Notes under the pieces: model-generated
The model's input: only the letters and a program-made list of their open reading frames with translations
The model's database searches: none
What the model was told of the DNA's origin: nothing
Shown here: piece after piece, positions 1 through 8,853 of the stretch
Position numbering within the stretch: position 1 is the stretch's first letter
Layout of the letters: each line of letters starts with the position of its first letter
Assembly (NCBI GenBank): GCA_025210525.1
Contig: JAOARP010000012.1
Coordinates: 1-64,000, forward strand
DNA from: Marinisporobacter sp.
GTDB lineage: Bacteria; Bacillota; Clostridia; Peptostreptococcales; Thermotaleaceae
Reading direction: 5' to 3'
Length of the DNA stretch: 64,000 bases
Program-made: the position numbers and the translations under genes

Positions 1-1
1 A

Positions 2-178
2 GCATGGACAAATGGTATGCCAATGACATTAACACTAGGATGCGGTACTTGGGGTGGAAATATTGCATCTGAGAACGTAACTTGGAAACACTTAATCAAT
101 GTAACTTGGGTATCTTCACCAATCGAATCTACACAGCCAACTGATGAAGAATTATTTGGCGATATCATGAATCAATAG
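2..178 (+). CDS. C-terminal end of an acylating (CoA-dependent) aldehyde dehydrogenase, partial at the window edge
   Basis: The window opens inside a gene whose last 58 codons read in frame 2 and stop with TAG at 176-178. The peptide contains NGMPMTLTLGCGTWGGN followed by SENVTWKHLIN, the usual end of the acetaldehyde/sulfoacetaldehyde-type CoA-acylating dehydrogenases. It does not resemble the end of methylmalonate-semialdehyde dehydrogenase IolA. It lies 9 bases before iolJ, so it is probably co-transcribed with the inositol genes. I infer that it could oxidise an aldehyde intermediate of inositol breakdown, such as malonate semialdehyde. The catalytic half is outside the window. A broken paralogue of the same family lies at 16,196-16,849. 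Confidence 0.75.
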   Translation, partial: AWTNGMPMTLTLGCGTWGGNIASENVTWKHLINVTWVSSPIESTQPTDEELFGDIMNQ

Positions 179-187
179 GACAAAAAT

Positions 188-1027
188 ATGTTAGCAAACT
201 TAAATGTAGTTTTAGAGGGAGTGGCAAAATCTGATTTTGCCATTCCTGGATTTAATGTATTCGGATATGAAGATGCTGTAGCGGTGGTGCGTGCAGCAGA
301 AGAATTAAACACCCCAGTTATATTGATGACAAATAAAGTAGCCGTATCACATATGCCTATAGATCTTTTAGCAAAAATACTTCGTAGTGTTGCTGAAAGT
401 GCGAAAGTACCTGTGTGCGTTCATTTAGATCATGCAACAGACTTTGAGACTATCGCAAAAGCTATTAAAGCTGGTTATACATCAGTAATGTTTGATGGAT
501 CTCAATTACCATTTGAAGAAAATATTGAAAAAACTAGAGAAGTTGTAAGACTTGCCCATGCTTGTAATGTAACAGTAGAAGCTGAAATCGGAGCAGTAGG
601 ATATAGTGATCCAGCTCTTAATGTAAATGCAAGATACACAGAACCAGAAGAAGCGAAGACATTTGCTGAAAAGACTGGAGTAGATGCATTAGCAGTAGCT
701 ATTGGAACGCTACATAGAATGGAAACTCAAGGAGCAGAAATTCAATACGATCGTTTAGATGCTATTGAAAAGCTTACAGATACACCTTTAGTGATTCATG
801 GTTCTACAGGAATTAAAGATGAAGATTTAAGAAAAATCGCTAAATATTCTGTAGCAAAGGTAAATATTGGAACAGCTCTTCGTATGGTATTTGGAAATAC
901 TATGAGAGAAGAAATGACTAATAACCCAAAAGAATTTGATAGAATTAACTTGTTCCAAAAACCTATGGTGGAAGTAGAAAAAGAAGCCAAAAAGAAAATG
1001 GAATTACTAGGGATTACTAAGAAGTAA
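188..1027 (+). CDS. iolJ: Class II aldolase, probably 6-phospho-5-dehydro-2-deoxy-D-gluconate aldolase
   Basis: This 279-residue protein is a class II (metal-dependent) fructose-bisphosphate-type aldolase. Visible motifs are VHLDHATDF near residue 80 (zinc-binding His and catalytic Asp), VEAEIGAVG near 136, HGSTGI near 206 and KVNIGT near 228. The length is normal for the family. In inositol catabolism IolJ cleaves 2-deoxy-5-keto-gluconate 6-phosphate to DHAP and malonate semialdehyde. The assignment to IolJ rather than a glycolytic FbaA rests on position, directly before iolB and iolD. The ribosome binding site is weak (AGGA, seven bases before the ATG), which may reflect coupling to the gene upstream. 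iolB follows after 14 bases. Confidence 0.88.
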   Translation: MLANLNVVLEGVAKSDFAIPGFNVFGYEDAVAVVRAAEELNTPVILMTNKVAVSHMPIDLLAKILRSVAESAKVPVCVHLDHATDFETIAKAIKAGYTSVMFDGSQLPFEENIEKTREVVRLAHACNVTVEAEIGAVGYSDPALNVNARYTEPEEAKTFAEKTGVDALAVAIGTLHRMETQGAEIQYDRLDAIEKLTDTPLVIHGSTGIKDEDLRKIAKYSVAKVNIGTALRMVFGNTMREEMTNNPKEFDRINLFQKPMVEVEKEAKKKMELLGITKK

Positions 1028-1041
1028 GAAGGGAGTACCTC

Positions 1042-1833
1042 ATGAAAATAAGACAATCAGAACCTTTCGAATATGGATATAACAGTATTACAGAAATGAA
1101 CGGAAAGCATAGCAATATGTTAATGGACTTTGGCATCTTAAAAATGAAAAATGGAGATGTAGAAAGTTCAAGTGAAGATTTAGAAAGAGCTTACCTATTA
1201 ATTCATGGAGAAGTTACCCTAGAATGGGAAAACAATAAAGTAACAGCTAAGAGAGAAGACTGTTTTTCAGAAGACCCTTACTGTTTACACGTACCAGCTA
1301 AGGTAGAGGTAAAGATCACAGCTCATAAAGATAATACAGAGTTTGCTGTTCAAAAAACAGACAATGAAAAAACGTTTGCCTCAAAGCTTTATACTCCAGA
1401 AGAATGTAGAAGTGAACAGTTTGGTGCAGGTACATTAAATGAAACTGCTACAAGAACTGTAAGAACTATTTTTGATCATGGAAATTCTCCAGATGCAAAT
1501 CTAGTAATCGGGGAAGTAATCAATCACCCTGGAAAATACTCAAGCTATCCACCACATCATCATCCACAACCAGAGATTTATCACTATCGTTTCTATCCAG
1601 AGCAAGGATATGGTCTTTCAACAGTAGGGGATGATGCATTTGTAGTAAAAAATAGAGACACAATTGCTATTCCAGGAGGTCTTGTACACCCTCAAACAGC
1701 AGCACCAGGATATGCTATGTATTATGTTTGGATGATTCGTCATTTAGAAAATAAACCATTTGATGAGCGTATTTTTGCTGATGAGCACAAATGGTTATTA
1801 GATAAAGACGCAAAAATCTGGCCTGCTAAATAA
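1042..1833 (+). CDS. iolB: 5-deoxy-glucuronate isomerase
   Basis: The 263-residue product matches IolB, a bicupin metal enzyme that isomerises 5-deoxy-glucuronate to 2-deoxy-5-keto-gluconate. The metal site is visible as YPPHHHPQPEIYHYRF around residues 170-186, followed by the second-cupin segment AIPGGLVHPQTAAPGYA around 212-228. Length and motif placement are typical. A GAAGGGAG ribosome binding site precedes the ATG. It lies between iolJ and iolD with short gaps, so a single operon is likely. No oddities were seen. Confidence 0.95.
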   Translation: MKIRQSEPFEYGYNSITEMNGKHSNMLMDFGILKMKNGDVESSSEDLERAYLLIHGEVTLEWENNKVTAKREDCFSEDPYCLHVPAKVEVKITAHKDNTEFAVQKTDNEKTFASKLYTPEECRSEQFGAGTLNETATRTVRTIFDHGNSPDANLVIGEVINHPGKYSSYPPHHHPQPEIYHYRFYPEQGYGLSTVGDDAFVVKNRDTIAIPGGLVHPQTAAPGYAMYYVWMIRHLENKPFDERIFADEHKWLLDKDAKIWPAK

Positions 1834-1863
1834 TAAAAGTGAAAAAAGTAGGGAGGTCAATCA

Positions 1864-3795
1864 ATGAAAACAATGAAAATGACTGTAGCTCAGGCTTTAG
1901 TTAAATTTTTAAATAATCAATATATTGAATTTGATGGAAAAGAGCAAAAATTTGTAAAGGGAATATTTACAATTTTTGGTCATGGAAATGTAGTAGGATT
2001 AGGTCAAGCATTAGAAGAAGATCCAGGAGATTTAGTAGTTTATCAAGGACGTAATGAGCAAGGTATGGCACATATAGCTACTGGCTTTGCAAAGCAAATG
2101 CATAGAAAACAAATTTGTGCAGCTACATCATCAGTAGGACCAGGTGCTGCAAACATGGTTACAGCTGCAGCTACAGCTACAGCAAACAATATTCCTGTAT
2201 TATTACTTCCAGGAGATACTTTTGCTACACGTCAACCAGACCCAGTACTTCAACAAGTAGAACAATCTCATGACTTAACTCTTAGTACAAATGATGCTTT
2301 TAGAGCAGTAAGTAAATATTGGGATCGTGTAAGTAGACCAGAGCAATTAATGACAGCTATGATCAATGCTATGCGTGTACTTACAGATGCTGCAAATACA
2401 GGAGCAGTAACAGTTTGTCTTCCTCAAGATGTACAGGGAGAAAGCTATGATTATCCAGATTACTTCTTTAAAAAGCGTGTACACAGAATCGAAAGAAGAC
2501 CAGCAAGCTTAGAAGCCATTAAAGATGCTGTAGAATTAATTAAGCTTAAGAAAAAGCCACTACTGATCTGTGGTGGAGGAGTAAGATACTCAGAAGCTGC
2601 TGAAAGTTTAAAAGCTTTTGCTGAAAAGTTCAACATTCCTTTTGCAGAGACACAAGCAGGAAAAAGTGCTGTTGAATGGGATTACCCTCTAAACTTAGGC
2701 GGAGTAGGTACAACTGGTAACTTAGCAGCAAATATTATTGCAAAGGAAGCTGATTTAGTAATCGGTGTAGGAACAAGATTTACTGACTTTACAACTGCAT
2801 CAAAGAGCCAATTTAGTAACCCAGAAGTTGACTTCTTAACTGTTAACATTTCTGAATATCATGCAGGAAAGATGGATGCTACGAAGGTAGTTGCAGATGC
2901 AAAGGTAGGACTTGATGCTATTGCTGTAGAGCTTGAAAAAGAAGGATATAAATCAGCATATGTAGATGAAATCAAAGAAGCTAAAGATAAATGGCTAAAA
3001 GAATTAGATAGATTATTTGGTATCGAATACAAAGAAGGATTTACTCCTGAAATTGCAGGAGACTTAGACGAAGTATTACCAGAATTTTATGAGCAAACAG
3101 GTTCTTGTTTAACTCAAACAAGAGTCCTTGGAGAGCTTGATAAATTATTAGCGGATGATGCAATCGTTGTAGGTGCAGCAGGAAGTCTTCCAGGAGACCT
3201 TGAGAGAGTATGGTGCCCTAAAGCACCAAACACTTACCATATGGAATATGGATATTCTTGTATGGGATACGAAGTAGCAGCAGCATTAGGTGCAAAAATT
3301 GCAGCTCCAGAGCAGGAAGTATATACTTTCCTTGGAGATGGAAGTTATTTAATGCTACACACTGAACTTGTTACAAGTATCCAAGAGAATAAAAAGATCA
3401 ATGTAGTATTATTTGATAATATGACATTTGGATGCATTAACAACCTTCAAATGAGCCAAGGAATGGGAAGCTTCGGAACAGAATTCAGATTTAGAAATGA
3501 AGAGACAGGAAAGATGGATGGAAAATTAGTTCCTGTTGATTATGCTATGAGTGCAGCTGCATATGGAGCGAAAACATATACAGTAAAAACAATAGAAGAG
3601 CTAAGAGCGGCTATTGAAGATGCGAAGAAACAAACAGTATCTACTTTAATTGATATTAAGGTACTTCCAAAAACAATGACTGGCGGATATGAAAGCTGGT
3701 GGAGAGTAGGAACTGCACAAGTTTCTAAGAAGAAGAGCGTTCAAGAAGCTGGCGAAGCTATGAAAGAAGATACTAAAAAAGCAAGACAATACTAG
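1864..3795 (+). CDS. iolD: 3D-(3,5/4)-trihydroxycyclohexane-1,2-dione hydrolase (ThDP-dependent)
   Basis: This 643-residue protein is a thiamine-diphosphate enzyme of the acetolactate-synthase fold. It opens the ring of the dione made by IolE to give 5-deoxy-glucuronate. The N-terminal Pyr domain carries the ThDP-activating glutamate in [10 protein letters not shown] (Glu65). The C-terminal PP domain carries LGDGSYLM followed by the [10 protein letters not shown] segment (about residues 495-525), the metal/ThDP diphosphate motif. [19 protein letters not shown] is a typical IolD block. The length is normal. GGGAGGTC gives a strong ribosome binding site. An internal hairpin separates it from iolE. 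Confidence 0.95.
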   Translation: MKTMKMTVAQALVKFLNNQYIEFDGKEQKFVKGIFTIFGHGNVVGLGQALEEDPGDLVVYQGRNEQGMAHIATGFAKQMHRKQICAATSSVGPGAANMVTAAATATANNIPVLLLPGDTFATRQPDPVLQQVEQSHDLTLSTNDAFRAVSKYWDRVSRPEQLMTAMINAMRVLTDAANTGAVTVCLPQDVQGESYDYPDYFFKKRVHRIERRPASLEAIKDAVELIKLKKKPLLICGGGVRYSEAAESLKAFAEKFNIPFAETQAGKSAVEWDYPLNLGGVGTTGNLAANIIAKEADLVIGVGTRFTDFTTASKSQFSNPEVDFLTVNISEYHAGKMDATKVVADAKVGLDAIAVELEKEGYKSAYVDEIKEAKDKWLKELDRLFGIEYKEGFTPEIAGDLDEVLPEFYEQTGSCLTQTRVLGELDKLLADDAIVVGAAGSLPGDLERVWCPKAPNTYHMEYGYSCMGYEVAAALGAKIAAPEQEVYTFLGDGSYLMLHTELVTSIQENKKINVVLFDNMTFGCINNLQMSQGMGSFGTEFRFRNEETGKMDGKLVPVDYAMSAAAYGAKTYTVKTIEELRAAIEDAKKQTVSTLIDIKVLPKTMTGGYESWWRVGTAQVSKKKSVQEAGEAMKEDTKKARQY

Positions 3796-3807
3796 GATTT
3801 ATTTTGT

Positions 3808-3846
3808 AAGATTTTTCCCTATTGATTTTAAAATAGGGAAGGTCTT
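3808..3846 (+). other. Hairpin between iolD and iolE (possible mRNA processing or stabiliser element)
   Basis: TTCCCTATT and AATAGGGAA pair around an AT-rich loop of about 8 bases, with AAGA/TCTT extending the stem. It has no U-run and is followed by GGTCTTGG, so it is unlikely to be a strong terminator. It occupies most of the 97-base gap between iolD and iolE inside the operon. Confidence 0.55.
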
Positions 3847-3892
3847 GGAAAATCAAAACCTGCAATATACGAGTAGAATGCGAGGGAGAAAG

Positions 3893-4792
3893 ATGTTAAA
3901 AAAAGAAAACGTGAGACTAGGAATTGCACCAATCGCTTGGACAAACGATGACCTTCCAGAATTAGGAGCAGAAAATACATTTGAACAATGTGTAAGCGAA
4001 ATGGCACTTGCAGGATATACAGGAAGTGAAGTAGGGAATAAATATCCTAAAGATACAAAAGAATTAAAAAAAGCATTAGATTTAAGAGGGGTTCAAATTT
4101 GTAATGCATGGTTTAGTTGTTTCTTCACAACAAAGCCAGAAGAAGAAACAATCGAAGCTTTCATCAAGCACAGAGATTTTCTACATGAAATGGGTGCTAA
4201 GGTAATTGGATGTTCTGAGCAAGGACATAGTATCCAAGGATTAGATAAGCCAATCTTTGATGAAAAACCAGTATTCACAGATGAAGAATGGGACAAACTT
4301 GCAAAGGGTATGAACAAATTAGCAGCACTTGCAGCTGAAAAAGGAATGAAAGTAAGTCTACATCATCATATGGGAACAGGTATTCAAACACCAGAAGAAG
4401 TAGATAAATTCATGGAAATGACAAATGATGATGTATACCTTTTATTTGACGCAGGTCATATGTACTTCTCAGAGGGAACTCAAGAAGCAGTAGACCAAAC
4501 CGTTGAAAAATATGGAACTAGACTTGCACATGTACATCTAAAGGATGTTAGAGAAGATGTACTAAAAACACTAAAGGAAGAAAAATGGTCTTTCTTAAAA
4601 GGTGTTAAAGAAGGGGTATTTACAGTACCTGGAGATGGCGTAGTAAACTTTGATCATACATTTAAAGTATTAGAGAAAGTAAACTATGAAGGCTGGATGG
4701 TAGTAGAAGCAGAGCAAGATCCAGCAAAAGCAAATCCTTTAGAATATGCAATAAAAGCAAGAAAGTTTATTGCAGAAAAGACTGGGCTATAA
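3893..4792 (+). CDS. iolE: 2-keto-myo-inositol (inosose) dehydratase
   Basis: The 299-residue product is a xylose-isomerase-like TIM barrel. IolE dehydrates 2-keto-myo-inositol to the trihydroxycyclohexane-dione used by IolD. Recognisable blocks are [17 protein letters not shown] at the start, [12 protein letters not shown] near residue 160, [13 protein letters not shown] near 185 and HVHLKDVRE near 213, which include metal-binding His, Glu and Asp residues. I chose the ATG at 3893 because GAGGGAGAAAG precedes it directly and family members begin at that point. An upstream TTG at 3845 is open but has no ribosome binding site. A 59-base piece of this gene reappears at 18,201. Confidence 0.93.
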   Translation: MLKKENVRLGIAPIAWTNDDLPELGAENTFEQCVSEMALAGYTGSEVGNKYPKDTKELKKALDLRGVQICNAWFSCFFTTKPEEETIEAFIKHRDFLHEMGAKVIGCSEQGHSIQGLDKPIFDEKPVFTDEEWDKLAKGMNKLAALAAEKGMKVSLHHHMGTGIQTPEEVDKFMEMTNDDVYLLFDAGHMYFSEGTQEAVDQTVEKYGTRLAHVHLKDVREDVLKTLKEEKWSFLKGVKEGVFTVPGDGVVNFDHTFKVLEKVNYEGWMVVEAEQDPAKANPLEYAIKARKFIAEKTGL

Positions 4793-4829
4793 AAAAAGGG
4801 CAAATTCATAAGAAAAGGGGAAATCCAAT

Positions 4830-5834
4830 ATGGGCAAAAAAATGAAAGTGGGCATCATTGGCGCCGGAAGAATTGGTAAGGTTCATTCTCAAAGTATTAT
4901 GAACCACATTCCAGAAGTAGAAATTAAAGCAATATCAGATGTATATGTAGAGGCTGCAAAAGAATGGGCAGAAAAAATGGGCATCCCTACAGCAACAAGT
5001 GATTACAAAGAAATTTTGAATGACCCTGAAATTGACGCAGTATTGATTTGCTCTTCAACAGACACACATGCACAAATCTCTATTGAAGCAGCACAAGCTG
5101 GAAAGCATATTTTCTGCGAAAAGCCAGTAGACTTATCAGTAGAAAAAGTTGAAGCTGTACTTGAAGAAGTAAAAAAAGCAGGTGTTAAGTTCCAAGTAGG
5201 ATTCAATAGAAGATTTGACCACAACTTTAGTAAAGTAAAAGAATTAATTGATGCAGGAAAAGTAGGAGATCTTCATATTGTGAAGATTACTTCAAGAGAC
5301 CCTGCACCACCACCAGCTGAATATGTAAAGGTTTCTGGAGGAATGTTCTTAGACATGACTATTCATGACTTTGACATGGCAAGATTCTTAGTTGGTAGTG
5401 AAGTAGAAGAAGTATATGTATCTGCAGCTGTAAGAGTAGATCCTGCAATTGGTGAAGCTGGAGATGTGGATACAGCAGTGATCAATCTAAAATTTGCTGA
5501 TGGAACAATTGTTGTAATTGACAATAGTAGAAAAGCAGCATATGGATACGATCAAAGAGTAGAAGTATTTGGATCAAAAGGAAAAGTAGAAGTAGCTAAC
5601 GATACACCATCTACTGCAATTCTTAGTACAGAAGAAGGCGTATTTAGTGATAAGCCTAAATATTTCTTCCTAGAAAGATATATGGATTCTTTCGTTGATG
5701 AAATGAAACAATTCATGGATGCAGTACTAAATGATAAAGATGTACCTGTTACAGGTATAGATGGATTAAAACCAGTATTAATTGGATTAGCTGCAAAAGA
5801 ATCAGTAAAAACAGGAGCACCTGTTAAACTATAA
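4830..5834 (+). CDS. iolG: Inositol 2-dehydrogenase, copy 1
   Basis: This 334-residue Gfo/Idh/MocA oxidoreductase oxidises inositol to 2-keto-inositol with NAD, the first step of the pathway. The Rossmann nucleotide motif GIIGAGRIGKVH is at residues 8-19, the conserved lysine in HIFCEKPVD near 97, and the catalytic region GGMFLDMTIHDFDMARF near 170-187. AAAAGGGGAAA is the ribosome binding site. It ends the first iol operon before a strong terminator. A copy at 18,291-19,295 differs by only about 14 residues by eye, so one of the two is a recent duplicate. A third, more distant homologue lies at 10,632. Confidence 0.95.
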   Translation: MGKKMKVGIIGAGRIGKVHSQSIMNHIPEVEIKAISDVYVEAAKEWAEKMGIPTATSDYKEILNDPEIDAVLICSSTDTHAQISIEAAQAGKHIFCEKPVDLSVEKVEAVLEEVKKAGVKFQVGFNRRFDHNFSKVKELIDAGKVGDLHIVKITSRDPAPPPAEYVKVSGGMFLDMTIHDFDMARFLVGSEVEEVYVSAAVRVDPAIGEAGDVDTAVINLKFADGTIVVIDNSRKAAYGYDQRVEVFGSKGKVEVANDTPSTAILSTEEGVFSDKPKYFFLERYMDSFVDEMKQFMDAVLNDKDVPVTGIDGLKPVLIGLAAKESVKTGAPVKL

Positions 5835-5859
5835 GAAAGTTCTTTGACCATTGATCCTA

Positions 5860-5909
5860 AATAGGGTGATGCAGTAGCACATTTTGCTATTAGCATTACC
5901 CTATTTTTG
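5860..5909 (+). terminator. Rho-independent terminator after iolG copy 1
   Basis: AATAGGGTGATGC pairs with GCATTACCCTATT, and an inner AGTAGCA/TGCTATT stem lies between them. The hairpin ends in TTTTTG. Two similar hairpins follow lacI copy 1 (17,926) and iolG copy 2 (19,319). Confidence 0.9.
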
Positions 5910-6141
5910 TATATGAAGAAATATAAAGCTAATTTTTAGTTTGAAATTATTTGTATTCTTGAAGAAGTTATTAACAAAAATCGACAGAATAATCGTAATA
6001 TATTATAATATTACTATCAATATATATGATTATTTTTAATAAAAAATAAAAAAAATTTGAATTATATGATGATGTTTTTATTGTAGTAAAGAAAACCATA
6101 TAGATATTTATAAAGATTAAAATAATAATGGAGATGAAGAT

Positions 6142-7875
6142 ATGAGTTTTCGTAAAAAATTATTTTTTTCAATTTTAATCATAACGACTATTTTGGTAAT
6201 AGCTATTTCCCTAGCTTTTTACCATCAGGTTAAAAATATAGTTAGAAAAAATTATGAAGAGTTATTGACTGAAAATGTAAAAAATGTAGGAACTGTATTT
6301 AATGATAAAATGCGGAAAATATATTATATGACTGTAGAGATCACATTTGACGATGACATTAAAAGCTTGATTTTAAAAAATAACAATGAAAGTAGAAATT
6401 TTCATTTATCAAATCTGTTAAATAAATATAAGATCTCTAACGAAGATATAGATTCCATATATTTGTATCTCCCTAAAGATAAAATGATTGTAAAAGCAGC
6501 AGAATATAAATCTGTGAGTAATGTATGGAATCCTTCTAACTCAGAGTGGTTGAATTTAATTGAGAATAAGAAAGAATATAGTACAAATTTTATACCTATA
6601 GGCTGGGTAGATTATTTTAGTTCAGTAGAAAAAAATGTATTTACCTACTATAAACCTATTAAAGATAGTAATAGTGGAGAAATTTTAGCATGGATTGCAA
6701 TGAATGTAGATGAGCGGGTAATCTATTTTAATTGTCTTGAACATATGAATAAAGTATCTGATTCAATCACACAAATAGTGAGTGAGGATGGTAAAATACT
6801 CTCTTCACCTAATATTGAAAATATAGGAAAAGCTTATGGGGATCAATTTAGTCCTAAAAATCTTAGACCTAATCAATTTGGGATTTATCATACACTTCCC
6901 TTTACTAAGGTTCAGTTTATAAGTATTGTAGATTTAGACAAGCTTACTAAAAATTTGAATAAAAGTAAGAACTTCATTATTTATTGCGTGTTTTTAACAG
7001 GAATTATTGCATTTTTATTTTCTAATTTTATTTCAAAGAAAATGTATGAACCTGTAAAAAATCTCCAAGTATCAATGGGAAAAGTTGCAAATGGTGATTT
7101 AAAAGCAAGGGCTACTATATATAAAAACGATGAAATTGGATTATTGAGTAAAGGATTTAATGAAATGGTTGATCGTATTGAACACCTAATAGGAGAACTT
7201 GTAACAGAGCGATTATTAAAAAAAGAAGCTGAGCTAGAGGCTTTGCAATATCAAATAAGACCACATTTTATGTATAATACATTAAATTCTATTAAGTTTG
7301 CTGCATATATACAAAAAGCAAATAATATAGGAAAACTCTTAGGTGCATTTATTGAGTTATTGCAAATTACTGCTGGGAAGAAAGGGACTTTTCTTACTGT
7401 AAAAGATGAAATACAAATCGTAAAAAATTATGTTGCTTTACAATCTTTTAGGTATATGGATAAATTTAAAGTGTTTTATGATATTGATGAAGAATCTTTA
7501 GATTGTTATTTGCCACGAATTATTTTACAGCCATTTGTTGAAAATAGTATTTTGCATGGTTTAGATGTAAAGCATGATGAAAACAAAATCTGGATTACTA
7601 CATTAATTGAGGGAGAAAAACTAAAAATAGTTATCCAAGATAATGGAAAAGGGATGATGAAAGAAGAAATCGATAAAATTCCAAGAAAGGAAAATAACAA
7701 TAAAAATAATAAAAAAGGGACTTTCTCTCAAATTGGTATAGGTAATATTACAGAGCGGTTGAAGTTGTATTATGGGAATAAGGCATCCATAAGATTTGAA
7801 AGTGAATTACAAAAAGGGGTAAAAGTCCAAATTATTTTACCTGTTTCAAGGAATAAAGAGGAGTTCTTAATATAA
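6142..7875 (+). CDS. YesM-type sensor histidine kinase
   Basis: This 577-residue membrane kinase has an N-terminal membrane segment (residues about 7-29), an extracytoplasmic sensor region (30-275), a second membrane segment (about 278-298), a HAMP domain (300-352) and a LytS/YesM-class kinase core. The phosphoacceptor box is QIRPHFMYNTLNSIKF with His375. The N-box is PRIILQPFVENSILHG, and DNGKGM and GIGNITERLKLYYG complete the ATPase. It is followed after 15 bases by a sugar-binding lipoprotein and then a YesN-type regulator, so the three form one operon. I infer that the lipoprotein presents a sugar to the sensor domain and the system controls the adjacent transporter or iol genes. Confidence 0.92.
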   Translation: MSFRKKLFFSILIITTILVIAISLAFYHQVKNIVRKNYEELLTENVKNVGTVFNDKMRKIYYMTVEITFDDDIKSLILKNNNESRNFHLSNLLNKYKISNEDIDSIYLYLPKDKMIVKAAEYKSVSNVWNPSNSEWLNLIENKKEYSTNFIPIGWVDYFSSVEKNVFTYYKPIKDSNSGEILAWIAMNVDERVIYFNCLEHMNKVSDSITQIVSEDGKILSSPNIENIGKAYGDQFSPKNLRPNQFGIYHTLPFTKVQFISIVDLDKLTKNLNKSKNFIIYCVFLTGIIAFLFSNFISKKMYEPVKNLQVSMGKVANGDLKARATIYKNDEIGLLSKGFNEMVDRIEHLIGELVTERLLKKEAELEALQYQIRPHFMYNTLNSIKFAAYIQKANNIGKLLGAFIELLQITAGKKGTFLTVKDEIQIVKNYVALQSFRYMDKFKVFYDIDEESLDCYLPRIILQPFVENSILHGLDVKHDENKIWITTLIEGEKLKIVIQDNGKGMMKEEIDKIPRKENNNKNNKKGTFSQIGIGNITERLKLYYGNKASIRFESELQKGVKVQIILPVSRNKEEFLI

Positions 7876-7890
7876 AATAAGGAGGATGCC

Positions 7891-8853
7891 ATGAAAAGAT
7901 ATTCTAAAAATTTTATTTTATTATTGAGTTGTATATGTATGGGGATGCTTTTAGGATGTAATGATACGAATATAGATAAGAAAGTAAATAAAAAATATAA
8001 TCTAGGAGTTGTGTTAAAAGCAATGAATAGTGAACATTGGTTTTCTGTAAAGGCAGGGATTGAAAGAGCAGCGAAGGATTTGAATGTAAATGTGACGATA
8101 CTTTACCCTGAAAATGAAACAGATATAGAGATACAAAAGGTTCTTATAAGAGATATGATTGATAATGAGGTAGATGGTATTGCCATTTCACCATGTGATT
8201 CAGAAGATACGATTGAATATACAACCTATGCCCAAGCGAAAAAAGTATTAGTTTATGCTATAGATACAGAGATGCAAACAGATACGTATTTTGTTGGGTC
8301 TAATAATAGGGAGATTGGAAAAATGGCAGCAGATTATTTTATTAATGAATTAAATTTTAGGGGAGAAATAGCAGTAATTTCGGGAAGTCATAAACAGAAG
8401 AGTCATAAAGATCGAGTGGAAGGATTTAAAGATGTTATAGATAAGCATGATGATATAAAGATTGTTTATGAAGGGATTGCAGACAGTAGTTCAATCAAAG
8501 CAATGGAGGAAACGGAAAAGATATTAAAAAAGTATCCAAATATAAGTGGTATTTTTACTACAAATGCAACCATGGCTTTAGGAATTATTGAAAATGAATC
8601 ATATAAAAACAATAAAAATAAAATGAAAATTGTTTGTGTGGATATGCAAAGTGATGCCATTAGAGGTGTTATTAATAAAAAAATATCAGGGATTGTATCA
8701 CAAGATGGATATGCTATGGGATATAAGACAATTCAAAATATGGTAAAGTTGTTAAAAGGGGAAGATGTAAATAAAGATGTTTATATTGAAAGTTATATAA
8801 TTACTCCAGAAAATGCAGCTGATTTTTTGAATTATAATCAAGGAGGTAGCTAA
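7891..8853 (+). CDS. Sugar-binding lipoprotein of the sensory operon (RbsB-like)
   Basis: The 320-residue product has a lipoprotein signal ending in MLLGC (lipidated Cys23) and a periplasmic-binding-protein type I fold. It starts YNLGVVLKAMNSEHWFSVK and continues through DGIAISPCDSEDTIEY and GIFTTNATMALGIIE. It resembles the transporter binding protein at 12,572 (SEHW and KAG.E.AAK segments are shared). Because it sits between the kinase and response regulator, its likely role is ligand presentation to the kinase, as in XylFII-LytS-YesN systems, though a transport role cannot be excluded. GGAGGATGCC gives the start. The stop overlaps the next ATG by one base. Confidence 0.87.
   Translation: MKRYSKNFILLLSCICMGMLLGCNDTNIDKKVNKKYNLGVVLKAMNSEHWFSVKAGIERAAKDLNVNVTILYPENETDIEIQKVLIRDMIDNEVDGIAISPCDSEDTIEYTTYAQAKKVLVYAIDTEMQTDTYFVGSNNREIGKMAADYFINELNFRGEIAVISGSHKQKSHKDRVEGFKDVIDKHDDIKIVYEGIADSSSIKAMEETEKILKKYPNISGIFTTNATMALGIIENESYKNNKNKMKIVCVDMQSDAIRGVINKKISGIVSQDGYAMGYKTIQNMVKLLKGEDVNKDVYIESYIITPENAADFLNYNQGGS

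Noticed and set aside
4093-5224. Minus-strand open frames inside iolE and iolG
   Set aside because: They lie wholly inside strongly supported genes, have no ribosome binding sites and show no family features.
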